Part shown: in pieces, positions 45,686-59,100 of the stretch | Layout of the letters: every line of letters starts with the position of its first letter | Numbering within the stretch: position 1 is the first letter of the stretch | NCBI GenBank assembly: GCA_023846275.1 | Contig: CM043870.1 | Span: forward strand, 16,476,385 to 16,540,384 | Reading direction: 5' to 3' | Source: Vanilla planifolia | Lineage: Eukaryota > Streptophyta > Magnoliopsida > Asparagales > Orchidaceae | Length of the DNA stretch: 64,000 bases | Position numbers and translations under genes: made by a program | Notes under the pieces: generated by a model | Databases searched by the model: none | Told to the model about the DNA's origin: nothing | What the model saw: only the letters and a program-made list of their open reading frames with translations

Positions 45686-47940
45686 CTTGTGATCCAACAA
45701 CACACTGTGCCTTTTATATGAAGGATATTGTTTTTAGAATTTCAATTTATATACATGTAATGTGATATAATAGGTCAATCAAAATTTATGAAGTATATAT
45801 ATTCTAGTTCATATGTTATTTCAAAGCTAATATACATTATATTCCTTTCATTTCTCTTTAATTATTTCTTATGATATCATGTAATAAGAAAAGTCATAAA
45901 ATACGTAAACTACATAACTAATAAAGCAATGTGATAAATAATACCAAATGTCTTCGAGATCAAACCATAAGGAAAAGCATAAGAATTTCCTAGTAATATA
46001 AAATGTACTTCAAAAGAAACCACATAATAATAAAAAGTAATATTGTGCTAAGCCAACATAAAAAATCTAAAAATCTCAATCCCACAGGTTTCAACATGAC
46101 ATTTACAAAAAAACACCTTACAACTCCACTACTTACAAATTTAGCCTCTACATTTTTTTATTTCTTTTTATGAAAAAATTTAGAAATTACAAATATACCA
46201 TACTAAAATTTAACATTCTAATATTTTCAAATCTATCATCTACAAATGTATTAAAGCTAAGCCAAAATTTTGAAAATTATAAATCCACTATAGTGCATTG
46301 ACCAATCAAATTTGACTTAAGCTAAAATTTTCCAAATTACAAAAATGTCTTATACATAAATTTGGAATTTACAAATATATCTAAATTTTTAAAAATGAAT
46401 AATTAATTATTTAGGTCTCCAAAAAGTGCAAACTTAATAGCACTGGGCTCATCACATAAACCTCTTTGTAAAATTCAGTGCAAACCACCAGTCTAAACTT
46501 AGAGCATAAGATTCAAATTTTACTGTGTTGGTAGGGAAAGGCACATAAAGTATTTAACATTCAACTAAAATTTAGTATAGCACTTTAATCTTAAACAAAT
46601 GGTCTAATTAAAATAACTATAAAATTTTTTTAAGACATGTTAAGATTATACATATTGGATTTTGATAATAGTTAGGATACTCATCTATCACTAATCTAAT
46701 TCACATACTACAATAGTTATCAATCCAACATATGAAAGATATATATTGAATTGTTGTGTGTAAGAATGTGTAAATTACCATTATACTACTATGAAGCAAG
46801 TGATAGAATTCATGTGGGATCAAAATTAAAAGATGCGACTACCCTAAAGATTCAATGATTTTATGAAAGAATATAAAGTGCATAAGATTGTTAAAAGTAC
46901 TTTGATATAAAGCATAAAAAGATCAAGTTCTAAGATGTACAATGTGTGTTCTTTAAAAAAGAGCTCAATTTAAAGTATAACTAGGTTTAGAAAAGAAGGA
47001 AAGCTAAAGCCATAGTACATTGGACCTATCTAAATATAAAAAACAATTAGAAAAGTCACTTACAAAATAGCATTACCTCCATAATTGGTTGGCACACATA
47101 ATGAGTTCCATATTTTTGTCTTAAAATGATGTGTCTTGGATCATTGCCATGACATATATTATGATCCAAGCATCATAAGGGTGCAACAAAATGTTATATG
47201 TGAGGAGAAAATAATGAGAATCATAACAAAAGAGGTCATGTAGTTGAGGAAGAAGATAATCCCTTTGGTTAAAGTAAAATGACAAAACTAAAGTGACTAA
47301 GAAGCTACTTGTTAGCTTGAACATGAGAAAAGAAAAACCTATTTTAAATGGTTCTTAATTTCAAGGACAAAATTCATGTAAGAAAGAGAAAAAGTAACAT
47401 TCTCAAATTTCTTAAACAATAGAGCTCATAGAATGCCTAGTGTATTAAGTGTAAAGTATAATAATGTAATTCTATAATAAGAGTGAGAATAAAAAATAAT
47501 ATTTTGAGCTAAATAATCATATGAGTTGTGTATTATATATATTGAAAATGATTATTTAATAACAAATGTGTATGCAATATTTTTGTATTGAATTTAAATA
47601 AAAAGGCTTTGGAAAAGATAGTTTTACTCTAAATTTAAATAGGTAAATCTTGTAAGTGTGACAAATACAATAATAAATTAATTCATAAAATATTTCATAC
47701 TTATTCATTATTGTTTTACTCTAATGCATGGTATGGTTATCATGGGAGTTGTTGGTATTATATTAACATGTAATTTTATATTTTAGTAAGATATTTTGAT
47801 TCCTTAATTATATGGTGCCGAATGTGCATATACAAAATCATGCATATAAAATTGAATTTGGTCATATATTTCAAATAAGAATAAGACATTATTTTTGTCT
47901 ATGAAATGATATATGAATCAAGTTTATAACTTGAGGAATG
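45686..47940. other. unassigned AT-rich sequence
   Basis: Apart from the continuation of the split local repeat at 45686-45720, no motif, array or coding resemblance was found. Confidence 0.45.
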
Positions 47941-47949
47941 CAATTATAA

Positions 47950-48308
47950 TAATGAAATTGAATTTTATTGAGATATCATCCTTGGTTCTTTGGGATATTA
48001 TTGGATTATTATTAGTACTCTATAAAGGGTTAACCTATCTTGTAGCAAAAAGGTGGCTATATTGCATAAGCATAACCTTTCCTAACTAGGGGTAAGACAA
48101 GGCCTTATGTTTATCAAACCACATACAAATTCTTAAGTATTTATTTATTACAAATCATCACACAATTGTTTTTAAGTTTTTATAAAATATTTTAATATAA
48201 AAATCACAATAAGTTTAGAATTTTAACTTAAATATCAAAAGTACTTAACTAATTTGAAAAATAAAACTATAATTTATGCCCCCTCATATATGGAAAGGTT
48301 GTTCTTAT
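47950..48308 (+). mobile_element. probable LTR tail upstream of a Copia gag
   Basis: U5-like sequence gggtaagacaaggccttatg near 48080-48100 and a tail tttatgccccctcatatatg near 48276-48295. A degraded primer site and then gag follow. The LTR start was not found. Confidence 0.5.
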
Positions 48309-48310
48309 AA

Positions 48311-48324
48311 TTAGTACTAGAACT
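48311..48324 (+). other. degraded primer-binding site
   Basis: TTAGTACTAGAACT aligns with TTGGTATCAGAGCT at 10 of 14 positions, and lies between the LTR tail and gag. Confidence 0.45.
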
Positions 48325-48539
48325 AAGAAATTCTTTAGATAAGAATCTAATCATGACACATATCATGATTGAAGATTCAACCTTATTAAGTGAAGATACC
48401 TCTTCTCATTATCTTTCTTTATTCATAGAGGAATACTATTTATATTAGAATAATAGAATAAAAAGTTATCTTCTACTTGTTAATTTAGATTTGCAGGATA
48501 TTGTGTAATGTTTATTTACTTTTCCAATAGAAATTGTGA

Positions 48540-49870
48540 ATGATATTGTGGTTCAAAAAGAAATTTTTTAATTAAATGTAGAAGAAAAATATGTAGTACA
48601 ACTTATTGCTTATGTTTTGAATATATTGCATTATGGTTTGTATACATTAGAATAAAATTGCACCAAGGATTTACAAAAATCACACATAAAATATGGACTA
48701 AACTTGAGCTAACTTATGAGGGTAACTCTTAATTGAAAGAATATAAACTCAACATATTGACACATTATTATGAGTTTTTTGCAATGCCTTTCAATGAAAT
48801 ATTTAGGTCTATGTTTACACATTTTACAAACATTACTAATGGTCTTACCAACTTGGAAAATGTATATGCTAATGATGAATAAGTGAAGAAAGTCTATAGA
48901 GTTCTCCCTAAGAAATATGATCCTCTAATGATAGCAATAATGGCAATAAAGAACATATGAAGTCTCTCTCAAGGTTTTCTTATAAGAGAGTTGTTGACAA
49001 ATGAAATAGAGATATGAAGATTTAAGGAGGATGAGAATTCTATAAAAAAAAATAAAGATGAACCCATTGCATTGAAATGAAGTCATTATTTGAATCTAAC
49101 ACTTTCAAAGAAAATAAGATAACACTTATTACCAAAGGTTTAACTCATTTGCTTAACCAATGTGGTGTAGGAAAAAGTGCTTAAGGAATAGAGATCAAAC
49201 TATAAAGTCAAAACTAAGCAAGAGATTATATGACAAGCAAAGAAAGCAAGGACTCATCCATCTTGCATGTCACAAGAGTTCTTGAAATACTTGAAAGGCA
49301 TAAGAGAAACTATGACAAAAATTAATGAAGGCAACTTTGAATGATTCAGAGGAGTCCTCTACTAGCAATAAAGAAAAGAATGAAGGATTGATATAACTTA
49401 TAACCATCAGAGATGATATTCAGAGCTCTTTAACCAATGATGAGGTGTGTCCACCCACTTAAGAACTTGAAGAACAACCTTCACTTGTTTGTCAAAACTA
49501 TTATGAAATTCTAAAAAAATATAAGAAATTTAAGAAGGAACATTCCAAATATCATGGCTTGTGTGAGCATGTCAATGAAACCATTAAAAGGTACTTAGAT
49601 GGTTGAAGAAAACTAGAGATGAACTTGCTAATACCATTGCTTAACACTCATTATAAGTAGTTGAATTCAATAAATTTATGAATTTTCATTTACATTTCTT
49701 TATCTCTCAACATCATCAAGTGGAACATAAGAGAATCATATTTGCACGTGGTTATGCCTTATCTCATCATAGTAGATTTTGTTGCGATTTTTACATAAGA
49801 ACTAAATATACATCAAAATTTTATAGAATTAAAGAAAATATCCATTCTAGATTCCCAAAGCATGTATAAA
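48540..49870 (+). pseudogene. Sirevirus-like Copia gag remnant
   Basis: Plus-strand gag. Motifs: KIWTKLELTYEGNS (about 48690-48730), LKEYKLNILTHYYEFFAMPF, MFTHFTNITNGLTNLENVYA (48810-48870), VKKVYRVLPKKYDPLMIAI, and LIRELLTNEIEI (about 48985-49020). Then EDENSIKKNKDEPIALK, a Lys-rich coiled-coil-like section with CQNYYEILKKYKKFKKEHSK near 49490-49550, and a zinc-knuckle relic CCDFYIRTKYTSKFYRIKE near 49780-49840. Each part matches Sirevirus-type gag in order. Stops and frameshifts present. Confidence 0.82.
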
Positions 49871-52400
49871 TAATTAAGGAATATAATACATAATATGCAT
49901 AGATAATATAATATTATATAGTACAAAAGAAATAAACAAACAATTATGACAAGGCAAATGTATTAGTATGACCATTATACTAAGTATAAATTAGTAAAAG
50001 TATTACATCATATGGTGTGATAAAAGTATTTTGTATCATATGATCACACTTGAGAAAATAAAGTGAGTGGTAGTATGTAAGTGTTCAAAAGAAAAATACC
50101 TTAGACTAATACAATATTATAAATTAATCATATCAATATGATAAAGACATAAAAACATAATGTATAAGACCTTCATTGGTTATGACTTAGTAAAGAGGTA
50201 CAAACAATTAATCACACCAATATTATAAGCAATATCGTATAATACAATGTGAAGAGATTGCTTGTATATAATCATTTGAAAGGCGTCATCTAGTACAATG
50301 AACAAAAATGTACAATATATTAATGTAAAGACACACATTGTAAACAAAATTGTTTATGAGACTTAAGAAGAATGGGAATATTATATTGGTACGATAGTGT
50401 TATTATAATAATGTGATAAGAAAAAATTAAGGTAGATTTAACAAAGTTGAGAATCATATTTTACGATCAAGGTGATCAAACTTAGACAATTAATAGAAAT
50501 CGAACAAATTTTAAAAAAAAATCAAAACAACAAATGACAAAAAAACTAATATTGGAGGAAGTTTAATTAATAAGAAATCTTTGTAAAAAAGAGAATAAAA
50601 GATAAAAAAGAATTCATATGAAGAAACATAAGTATTAGAGGCATTTAGAAGTACAAAAATACGAAAAATCATAGAAACAAGTATAAAAGAAGGCTGGTCA
50701 TGTCTCAGAGAGTTTTTGTTTAGGAAATTAAGAGGTTCAGCACTCAACCATTATTAGTAGAGGAAAGAGGAAATAAAGTGAAGGTGTTTCCAAGATATTT
50801 GGAAAGAAATGTACATGTGGTAAAAGAAAAACTAAAATAAAAAACTCTCAAGTACTATAATAGTTGAGACTTTGAGTAAAAATTTAAACTTGGTGAGACC
50901 ACAGCATGGATTTGAAAGATAAGCAAAACTTATTCATGATATATATGTTTGATGCAATATGTTTTATAGGCTAACAATCTTATTAATTAAAATAGGCCAA
51001 ATGAAAGATGCTTATGTGAGCAAGACTTATTCATGATATATAGCATTTGATATTAATGAGTAATGCTAAGCTAGAGGCTTAAATTGATATAAAAAAATAT
51101 TATAACTGACATTTTATTATATTTTTATTGTAATAATATCTTTTTATGTATTATTTATTACAGATTTTGATTAGTTACATACTAAATATATATCATATCA
51201 CATGTATTAAAAGGTAAAACAGGCGATTGACAAATGTGATAACAAAGTGATACAATATCAGAGATGAAGCTTAAATAAGTGTTTCCAAGGCTAACTTGTT
51301 ATATGGATTAATATGTCTTCAAAACTAAGTGTTTTGATATTCAAAATAACATATCTTCGAAAGTGTGATCATAAGAAATAACGAGTGTTGCCAAAGAGAT
51401 ATCATTGGGCTATTTTAAAATAAAATATTTGGGATGCACCAAATATGAAAAGATAATAAAAAATTAATATGAATTTTTAAAGATAAAATTAAGTATCAAA
51501 TGAATCTAAAAAAAGATAACAAATATTTTACTAATTTGTATTATTATTAATATAAACCATACATATAGTTACCCAACAATTACTTATTTTATATTATATT
51601 ACATATTTTTGTTATTGAACCAATATCGATTAACTCATGTATTTTGGTATAATACTTTCAAGTTAAAAGAGACACCACATAGGAGTATAAGGGAGATATG
51701 AGATCTAGCTTATGATAATATGTCATAAATGATGATCATTCGCCAATAGATGTGTTGCTTGCAAATTTTATCTATATGAGAAGAAGTTATATAAAACCAC
51801 TAATATTACATGTACATGTGATTTTAAAAGATAATGTGAAAAACTTGATATCTCTAATAGTTGTAAATAATTGATTTTTATATCACTTTTACTATTTGTT
51901 TTTTAAAGGATAAATGTTTTCTTCTACTATGATTTTTATAAAAAAATAAAGAATAATTTTTATATATTTTTAAAATATGCAAGAGAAAAGAAAAAGAAAT
52001 AGTGTCGTGACACCAAAAATTGAGAAGACTAGTGAGTGCTCACCACAATGTGGTACTTTGATAGTTAATCTTCAAAACACATGACCAAGAATCTAACCTT
52101 GTTCACCCAACTTAAAGCATTTCAAGGTAAAACAAAGTTACCCTAAGTGATAACTCTAATAAGAGAGTCATTAGCACAATAATTGTTGGTAATTCACCTA
52201 CATTTATTAACAAAGTCTTACTTATAGATAGTTTAAAGTATAACTAGTTAAGCTTAAGTTAACTGTGTGACTTTAATTTTAAAGTTATTTTTGATACTAA
52301 AAATTATTTAATTAGCTAAAATAATAAACCACTAATTATAATCTCTATAAAAAAAATAACACTTACATGTTAGACTTAAGAAATATAGAAGTTCTAAATA
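49871..52400. other. unassigned AT-rich sequence between Copia gag and integrase
   Basis: About 2.5 kb without readable protease. Either an AT-rich insertion or decayed element sequence. Words like catatgatcaca recur at 49960-50060. Confidence 0.4.
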
Positions 52401-52409
52401 ATAAATGTC

Positions 52410-53110
52410 TCACCTCTCAGCCAATGATGCCAACCATTAGTATAGAGAACAATTCCATGAAGAACATAGTTAAATACAACTCAATTAGGGGTTTAAACAA
52501 TTTATAAAGGAATGACGAACACACTTGTGGTCCATGTCAAATGGGTATGCAAACTAAAGTCCCCTTCAAACCAAAGAATATTTCCACTAAAAGACCATCA
52601 TAGACACTTCATTTAGATCTTTTTAAGAAAATAAATTCCATAATTTATGAATGAAAAAATATTAATTTGTAATGATAGATGATTATTATACGTACACAAA
52701 AGCTTTATTTCTTAGAAAAAATTGATGCTTTCAACAAATTTGTCAATTTGATCAAAAACTTCAAAATGAACATGGTGTTTCAATAGTCTCAATTCAAAGT
52801 GATCATAATGGAGAATTTAAGAATAAATAATTTATAGATTATTATAGTAAGAATGACATTACATAATTTTCATCACCTACTACTCAATAAGAAAATAGAG
52901 CTATTGAAATGAAAATATAATATTAATAAATATGATTAGGTACATATTTAATGAGTATAAGGCACTTATTTTTGGGCTAAAGTAGTTAGCATGACTTGCT
53001 ATGTAATGGATCATGTGATTGCATATCCAATCTTGAAAGTTACACATTGAGGTTTTTGTTGAACTAATAATACTAATCTAGTAGGATGGAGTTATTTAAT
53101 TTGTAGAACA
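52410..53110 (+). pseudogene. Copia integrase remnant
   Basis: Plus-strand integrase. NSIRGLNNL, then NDEHTCGPCQMGMQTKVPFK at 52510-52570, matches the CxxC and G-K-Q-x-K of the zinc-binding domain. NISTKRPS and LHLDLFKKINS match LLHMDLFGP (first catalytic Asp). DDYYTYTKALFL and KIDAFNKFVNLIKNFK follow, then a broken region and FWAKVVSMTCYVMDHVIAYP near 52970-53030. Probably the same plus-strand element as the gag at 48.5-49.9 kb. No RT follows. Confidence 0.82.
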
Positions 53111-54338
53111 CTAGAAATCTAAGTTAGAAATCTTATGTCTAGGTTCAAGATTTTGTGCAAGTTTTTTGATTTAGTGAAAATGGTTAAATGAACTAAGACA
53201 TCCTCCAAGCACTCCAAGGTAATGTCAAAGGCCTCCACAAGATACACATTTGATGAGAAGATATTTAGATCAAAGGTAAATTTTGAGGCCCATGACAACA
53301 TGAAAGATTGTATGATGAATGTAACAAAGCTAATCGCAACAAACTTAGAATATCATTCAAGGGAGCCTGCACTATATAAAGGATAATCTTAATGGATTCT
53401 ATTGAATAGTAATCTTTGGACCCTCCTTATAGCCATTTTATGAAGGTAACACATCTTATTAGAATGAGATAAATAAGATTTTAGCAAAATCATACTCCAA
53501 GCTCTAGATTCAAAAGGTAAAATATCTTGTACACAAAACTTATCTTATACAACATTTTTTTAGAAATATAATGTTGGGAAAATGAGGAGATAAAAAAATT
53601 AGTACTCCTTGGATATCAATAGGAACTTACTACTATATGAGAAAATAAAATTTGTATTCGGGAAAGGAAATCTTCAAACTAATTAAGAAAATAATTGTCC
53701 TACATAGCCCCACTTACAAAAAGAGAATGAACCTAAGTTTTGTTCGTTTGGTGGCTACAATCCTAAACTTTAAGTATAATGCGGGGGTTAAGAATAATGA
53801 CTACATCCCAAGGCCCTTCAAAAAGAGAGATAAGAATAATAAAATAATATGCTCTTAAGGAAAAAGAAAAGTGAAAAAAGTATCAAGAGTTAAGATAAGA
53901 ATAAGCATTAGTTATCTTTGAAGGTCATTCACAAACTTAATAAGAACAACTAAGGACTTATAATCCAAATTTTTAAGCACACCATGAGGCTATCGAGATA
54001 AGAATTAGAAGACATGATTGAATAATTAACAAAATGAAGTGGACTAATAGCATGTGGAAACTCAGGTAAGGTTTGATGCAAGTTATATAATTGAGTTTCA
54101 TGCTTGGTGTCATATTAAAGTTGACCTCAAGAGTAGAGAGCTTAAAAAGAAGGATTAGTCTAGAATGACATGTAAATTTTCTTGATTGCTTGAGATGTAA
54201 TGGACTTGTTATATTGAATGTAATTACACTATTCATTTTGTGCCTTGCTATCTTTTTGGTTTTTTCTAACTAATTACTGTATCCTATGACCTAATGATGC
54301 TTCTAAGATCTCTAAGTAAATACTTGTGATATGTTTAA

Positions 54339-54405
<67 letters not shown>

Positions 54406-55230
54406 TAAATTAGACAAACTTTCTTGATATGGAGGCAATTAAGAAAGCCACATAAGTAAATATATAACCTAAAAAAAGTGGACTAATCCAATCAATCTTT
54501 ACTCCACAAAGAGGCACTGGCTTATCTTTCCATCAAATCAAATAAGCTAAAGGTGTATGTACGAAAACCCACACTAAAGTTTCAATAAATTCCTACCAAT
54601 AGTTGCATTAAGGGATTAAGAACATAAATCTAGTACCATAAACAAGATGTTCAAATAAGAACATCTACACCCAAACAAATAAATTATTCATACCAAAAGG
54701 GTTCTATCCATTGATAAGTTATAAAGAATTTAACCAGAAATAATCTGTCAACAATTCTATCAAATATGTGAAGGATTCATTAAATTGTGAAATGTTACCA
54801 TGCCATAACATGATGTTTTTCCAACACTAATAAAAAGTAACCCATCCAATGGTATTTAGCATATAGAATACAGCCAAATAAAATGTGTGCTAAGCTAAAA
54901 TATCACAAGTATCACCATGCTCAAGGTTGTCTTGAGCAAAACTATAACTGAAATTCTTTTTTATCTAACATTAACTTGGAACATCGTGCATCAAAATTAT
55001 GCAATCAATAATTACCATAAGAATTTCTAATATATTGGTTTATTTATGTTTATGATACTACTATACTTGATCACTTTATTAATTTATTTACTAATTTTTA
55101 TAGAGTCTCAATAGCATTTATATCATAGGTCATATGATTATTACACATAAAGATAAAGATTATGACAAGATATATGATAATAACATTCACTAGATGGTTC
55201 CATTGGTAGAGTGTAATATGTATTAATTTG
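53111..55230. other. unassigned AT-rich sequence
   Basis: Short open frames on both strands (for example 53652-53858) match nothing I recognise. Reverse transcriptase would be expected after the integrase but is not readable. Contains the AAT microsatellite. Confidence 0.4.
54341..54405. repeat. (AAT)n microsatellite
   Basis: Uninterrupted trinucleotide repeat, about 21 units. Confidence 0.97.
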
Positions 55231-55239
55231 TTTTACAAT

Positions 55240-55541
55240 ATAATTTTTTTACTCTAACTATAGTTTTGTATTAGTATTAATGCTTTGTATCTTATGGCTT
55301 AATATGGGTTACTTATTATATGAATTTTATATATTGATCTTTTATTTTAGATGTATTATATAATAATAATTTGTATACATTTTTTTTTAGATATTTTATT
55401 AGGATTTGATATGATCAGGATTTTGTCTCATTATCAAACCCTAATTAAAAAATACATGTGTTCTTACATTATAATTATTGATATTTAATATTTCAATATT
55501 GATATATTAGATGAATAGGTTAAGTAGGGGTTTTGATAGGG
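55240..55541 (+). mobile_element. LTR-like tail, same family as 22690-23523
   Basis: Collinear words with the 22.7-23.5 kb copy, ending ttttgatagg just before a primer site. No gag is readable downstream. Confidence 0.5.
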
Positions 55542-55552
55542 TGGTATTAAAG
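55542..55552 (+). other. primer-binding site
   Basis: TGGTATTAAAG, two changes from TGGTATCAGAG. Confidence 0.55.
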
Positions 55553-55559
55553 ATTATTT

Positions 55560-56010
55560 TATAAGTATAAGAAATACCTTCAAAATGTGTAAAAAATAAA
55601 TTAAAAATAAAGTACTCTAAAATGTGGATATTTTTGGATAGAACTAAAATAAGATGAGTATAATGACACTTGCTTCACCAATATCAAAATCAATTTAGAT
55701 TCAATGAATGTTTGAAGTTTGGTAAATTAAGTAAGAAATAAAATATTTAATTGATATAATATATACTTATATAACTAAATATCTAAGCTTAACCTAGCTC
55801 ACCCTCGTGCCTCTTTCATATCTTGATTTCTCCTTCCATACGTTTGTTAGCCACCACTATTTTATGTAAGCTCCAAACCACGTTGCTCACTATTATGTTG
55901 TCATCAGGATCATCAAGGTAGAATTGTTTAATCCTTAAGCTCAGTCCAACAATCCACACAATGAATTTCCAAACCCAAGCTCCCCTTGTATTAAATTCTC
56001 TAATAGGATT
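55560..56010. other. unassigned sequence
   Basis: The 55790-56000 part is less AT-rich, resembling LTR or leader sequence. No motif fixed. Confidence 0.4.
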
Positions 56011-56014
56011 GTCA

Positions 56015-56220
56015 TAAAGAGAGAGAAAGAAAAAAAAAGAAAAATTAAGGGGAGAAGAAAGATAACGTGAGAAACTAAGAAAAAAAAGAGAGACAAAGAG
56101 CCATAAGAGGAAAAAAAGAAAAATAGAAGTGAAAGAGAAAAGGATTGAGAGAGAGAGAGAGAGGGAGAAAAGGAGATAAAAAGAAAAGACTAAGATGAAG
56201 AAAGATAAAAAAGAGACAAA
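56015..56220 (+). repeat. homopurine tract with (GA)n
   Basis: About 200 bases almost entirely A and G on the plus strand, including a GA run at about 56147-56162. Confidence 0.9.
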
Positions 56221-58110
56221 CTATCATTTCTCATTGATGAGGAGATTCAATGAGCTTCTAAACCAAACTTGTGTTGTGCTTCAATGTTTTCGTTGTTCTA
56301 AATGAACAAAAGATTGTTTCCTTTAACATAATAAACCCATCATTTCTTATAGATTGGAACTATGCAGAAGTAAATTGGTGATCATTCTTGGAAATTACCG
56401 CATGAAAACAAAAGAAAGAAAAAGATAACTATATGATAACAAGAAGATGAGAATTTCTACACAATTGTCTTGAAATGATGCACAATATATCAAAAAAGGA
56501 ATGATTTATTTAATGTTTTGATATATGAATTGCTTATGACATATTGATTGTGTGCATAAAAAAGTTTATATGCTATGTTTGAGCATAAACAGCATCAGTT
56601 GTTTATTACTTGTATGAAAATGAAATTGCATGACATAACTTGAACATATGAAGAAATATTTATGTTTGATTCAAATAATAAATTATTATTATTGCTAAAA
56701 TAACAAGGAAAGATACGTAATCATTTGTGAACCATGAGAATTAAGACGATTTAAAAAAACCCAATGGCTAACAAACTATATGGAATATATTAGAGTTGAA
56801 AAATGGCTTCCACAATGTGGAATATATAATGATAAAAAAAATATTAAAAATGATATGATATGTAGCATATGTGTGGCATAACAAGAGGGGTGGTGAACTG
56901 GTATTGTGAGTTCTTATGAAAAACTTTTCAACAAATCAATAAACTAATTGAAACTTTAATAACTTATAAGGAAGTAGCTACATCACTTCAAAACTTTACA
57001 TAGGATATTGTAATTATTATGTGTTGCATTTATGTATTATGTTAAATGAAAATAGTGAAAGAACTACAAAACATACAAAAAAAAACAAAATATATTTATG
57101 TTATTTTACTTAATCTCATCCCAATTTTCACCCCAAGCAACCAATTCAATAACCATTAAAACAAATCAATATTTTATCATATTTAAGTGGAGAAACTCAA
57201 GTATAAACAGTGATTTTCCTAAGATCAACCACAGCCAAAAGCAATCCATACTAAATAGCCAGGAGGTTGACCAAAGCTCTTCATACTAAATAACTGGGAC
57301 CATGAACAATAAAACCAAATTACAAGGACAAGATCAAGCACAAGTTCATTAAAGTGTAAGCTAAATATACAAATAAAACTTCTCAATCTAACAGTTTACA
57401 AAATGGAGTTACGAATCAAAACAAGAATGTACGTAATTCAAATGCTAAAAATTGTTAGAGTTTTGGTTTTTTTTCCTTTCTCTTAATGGAAATGACAATG
57501 CAATGGATTGTTGTTAGATCTCTCTCAAGTGTTCACAATGATATTTCAATAAGTTATTATAGCAAATTCATATCATTCTTTTATTAATCACTTGTCTAAG
57601 ATTTATTATCTTACTTTCTATGATTAAAGGGCCTTATATATTATTTACATTACATAAGACATTCTAATAAAAACAATAATAACTCTTTTAATGACTATTT
57701 GTATATTTAAGCTATGTCTAAACTAGTTATTATCCAACTTTTACTTTATTCGTACTGCATGATAGGTAGATCATACCATACAATGAACATATAATAAACT
57801 GATCGTATTCTCTATTAGAATATTAATGTATTATATGAACTTCTTAGATTTTCTCTCATATGCAGTGACCTAGAACCATTAACTAATCGTATAGATAGAA
57901 ATTATTATACTATAAAAAAGTTTTGAGATAGTGCAAGTTTAATACTTGATTTGAATTGTATCACAATATGATGTGTATATACATAAAAGATGGATGAATT
58001 ATAGGAGAGAATCTATTTATTTAAAATTTAAAGAAAATAATATTAAATGATTTTAGGATTAGAAACTTAGCTGATAAGTTTGTGATAGGTAGAAAAATTT
58101 CACATTATTA
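56221..58110. other. unassigned AT-rich sequence, with a possible minus-strand LTR tail
   Basis: At 56880-56920 the minus strand reads cagttcaccacccctcttgt, like a Copia LTR tail. No primer site is visible beside it, so no element is called. Confidence 0.35.
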
Positions 58111-58119
58111 TAGAAATAG

Positions 58120-58660
58120 AAGAATCATCTTTCCCTTATTGATCTAAATCTATACTCTCAATGAAAGTAAATCATTCAACCATTGAGTTTAGAGGATAAA
58201 TAGTGTGATTGATATATCAAAAGCTCATTTGAAAAATGATGAAGCTGAAAAGCTAGAATTTGATTTATTGGTGAAAAGGCTACTTATCTCAAGCAATTAA
58301 ATAAAAAACAAAGCATAAGAAAGAATTTCAATAAGCATATCAAAAAGTGGTCCTTCAAAGTTTGAAATCTAGTTCTTAGTGTGAGGTCTCTTAGCATGAA
58401 GAAGGCTAGCATGCTTACTTCTACCAAGGAAGGATTGTACATAATTGTACCAAGTGCCTATTATTTTCAAATAGAGAATGGTGAAGAAATTCCAAAATCA
58501 TTGAGTAGAGACCAATTCTTTTCATGGAAATTCACGTTATTACCCTCTTCTTCATATGTTGATTACTATCAATATGCCTTAATTTTACTTAAGATATCAA
58601 AGTATTTCATATTTCACCCCACTATTTGTATTTATGACACCTTTTTAACTTAGATAAAGA
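58120..58660 (+). pseudogene. Ty3/Gypsy integrase C-terminus
   Basis: Plus strand. DEAEKLEFDLLVKR near 58240-58280 is followed by a degraded K-P-R-x-F-x-x-G-D-L-V-L stretch (KSGPSKFEI-FLV near 58345-58380). Then TKEGLYIIVPSAYYFQIENG and GEEIPKSLSRDQF at 58420-58530. These correspond to the family's W-E-G-P-Y-x-V-x-x-V...G-A-Y-x-L-x-x-x-x-G-x-x-x-P-x-x-W-x-x-x-x-L-x-x-Y. The pattern is most like the non-chromoviral Tat/Athila group. The rest of pol is not readable upstream. Confidence 0.7.
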
Positions 58661-58805
58661 AAACTCTTTAAATTTAGGTAATATATTAGGTATTTTGAAA
58701 ATCAAGTATGTTACTCTAATACAAATCATTCCATTTAATCACACAATGATTAATCATAACCTTTTACATATTATGCAAATTCTCTTCTTAAGTTAACTCT
58801 TAAGT

Positions 58806-59100
58806 CTTACAAGTCAACTCAACTAAATTTTACTTAATATCCATCATTAGATGGTACATTACTTGAGAATTTGATTTAATATTTGAGATCAACATCATTA
58901 AAATAATTGTTGTAATTCATTTGATCTTGATAAGTAACTTGTGGGCATTAAGACCTGATCTAATTCAAATAAATTCTACTTGATATCCTTCATTTGTTGG
59001 TAACTCACTCAAGACTTTGGTTTAGTGTTTTAGATTGGCATCAATCAAATCATTGGTGTAATTCGTTTGATTCCAACATGTTATTTGTTGACCTTAAGAC
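58806..59100. repeat. two tandem units of about 147 bp
   Basis: Unit 1 (about 58806-58951) and unit 2 (58952-59100) share taaattYtacttRatatcc, gaYtttggtttaRtRttt-type words, ttgatctt/ttgattcc and ttaagacct. Looser matches continue to about 59300. It lies directly after the Gypsy integrase, where Tat-lineage elements commonly carry tandem repeats before the 3' LTR. Confidence 0.75.
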
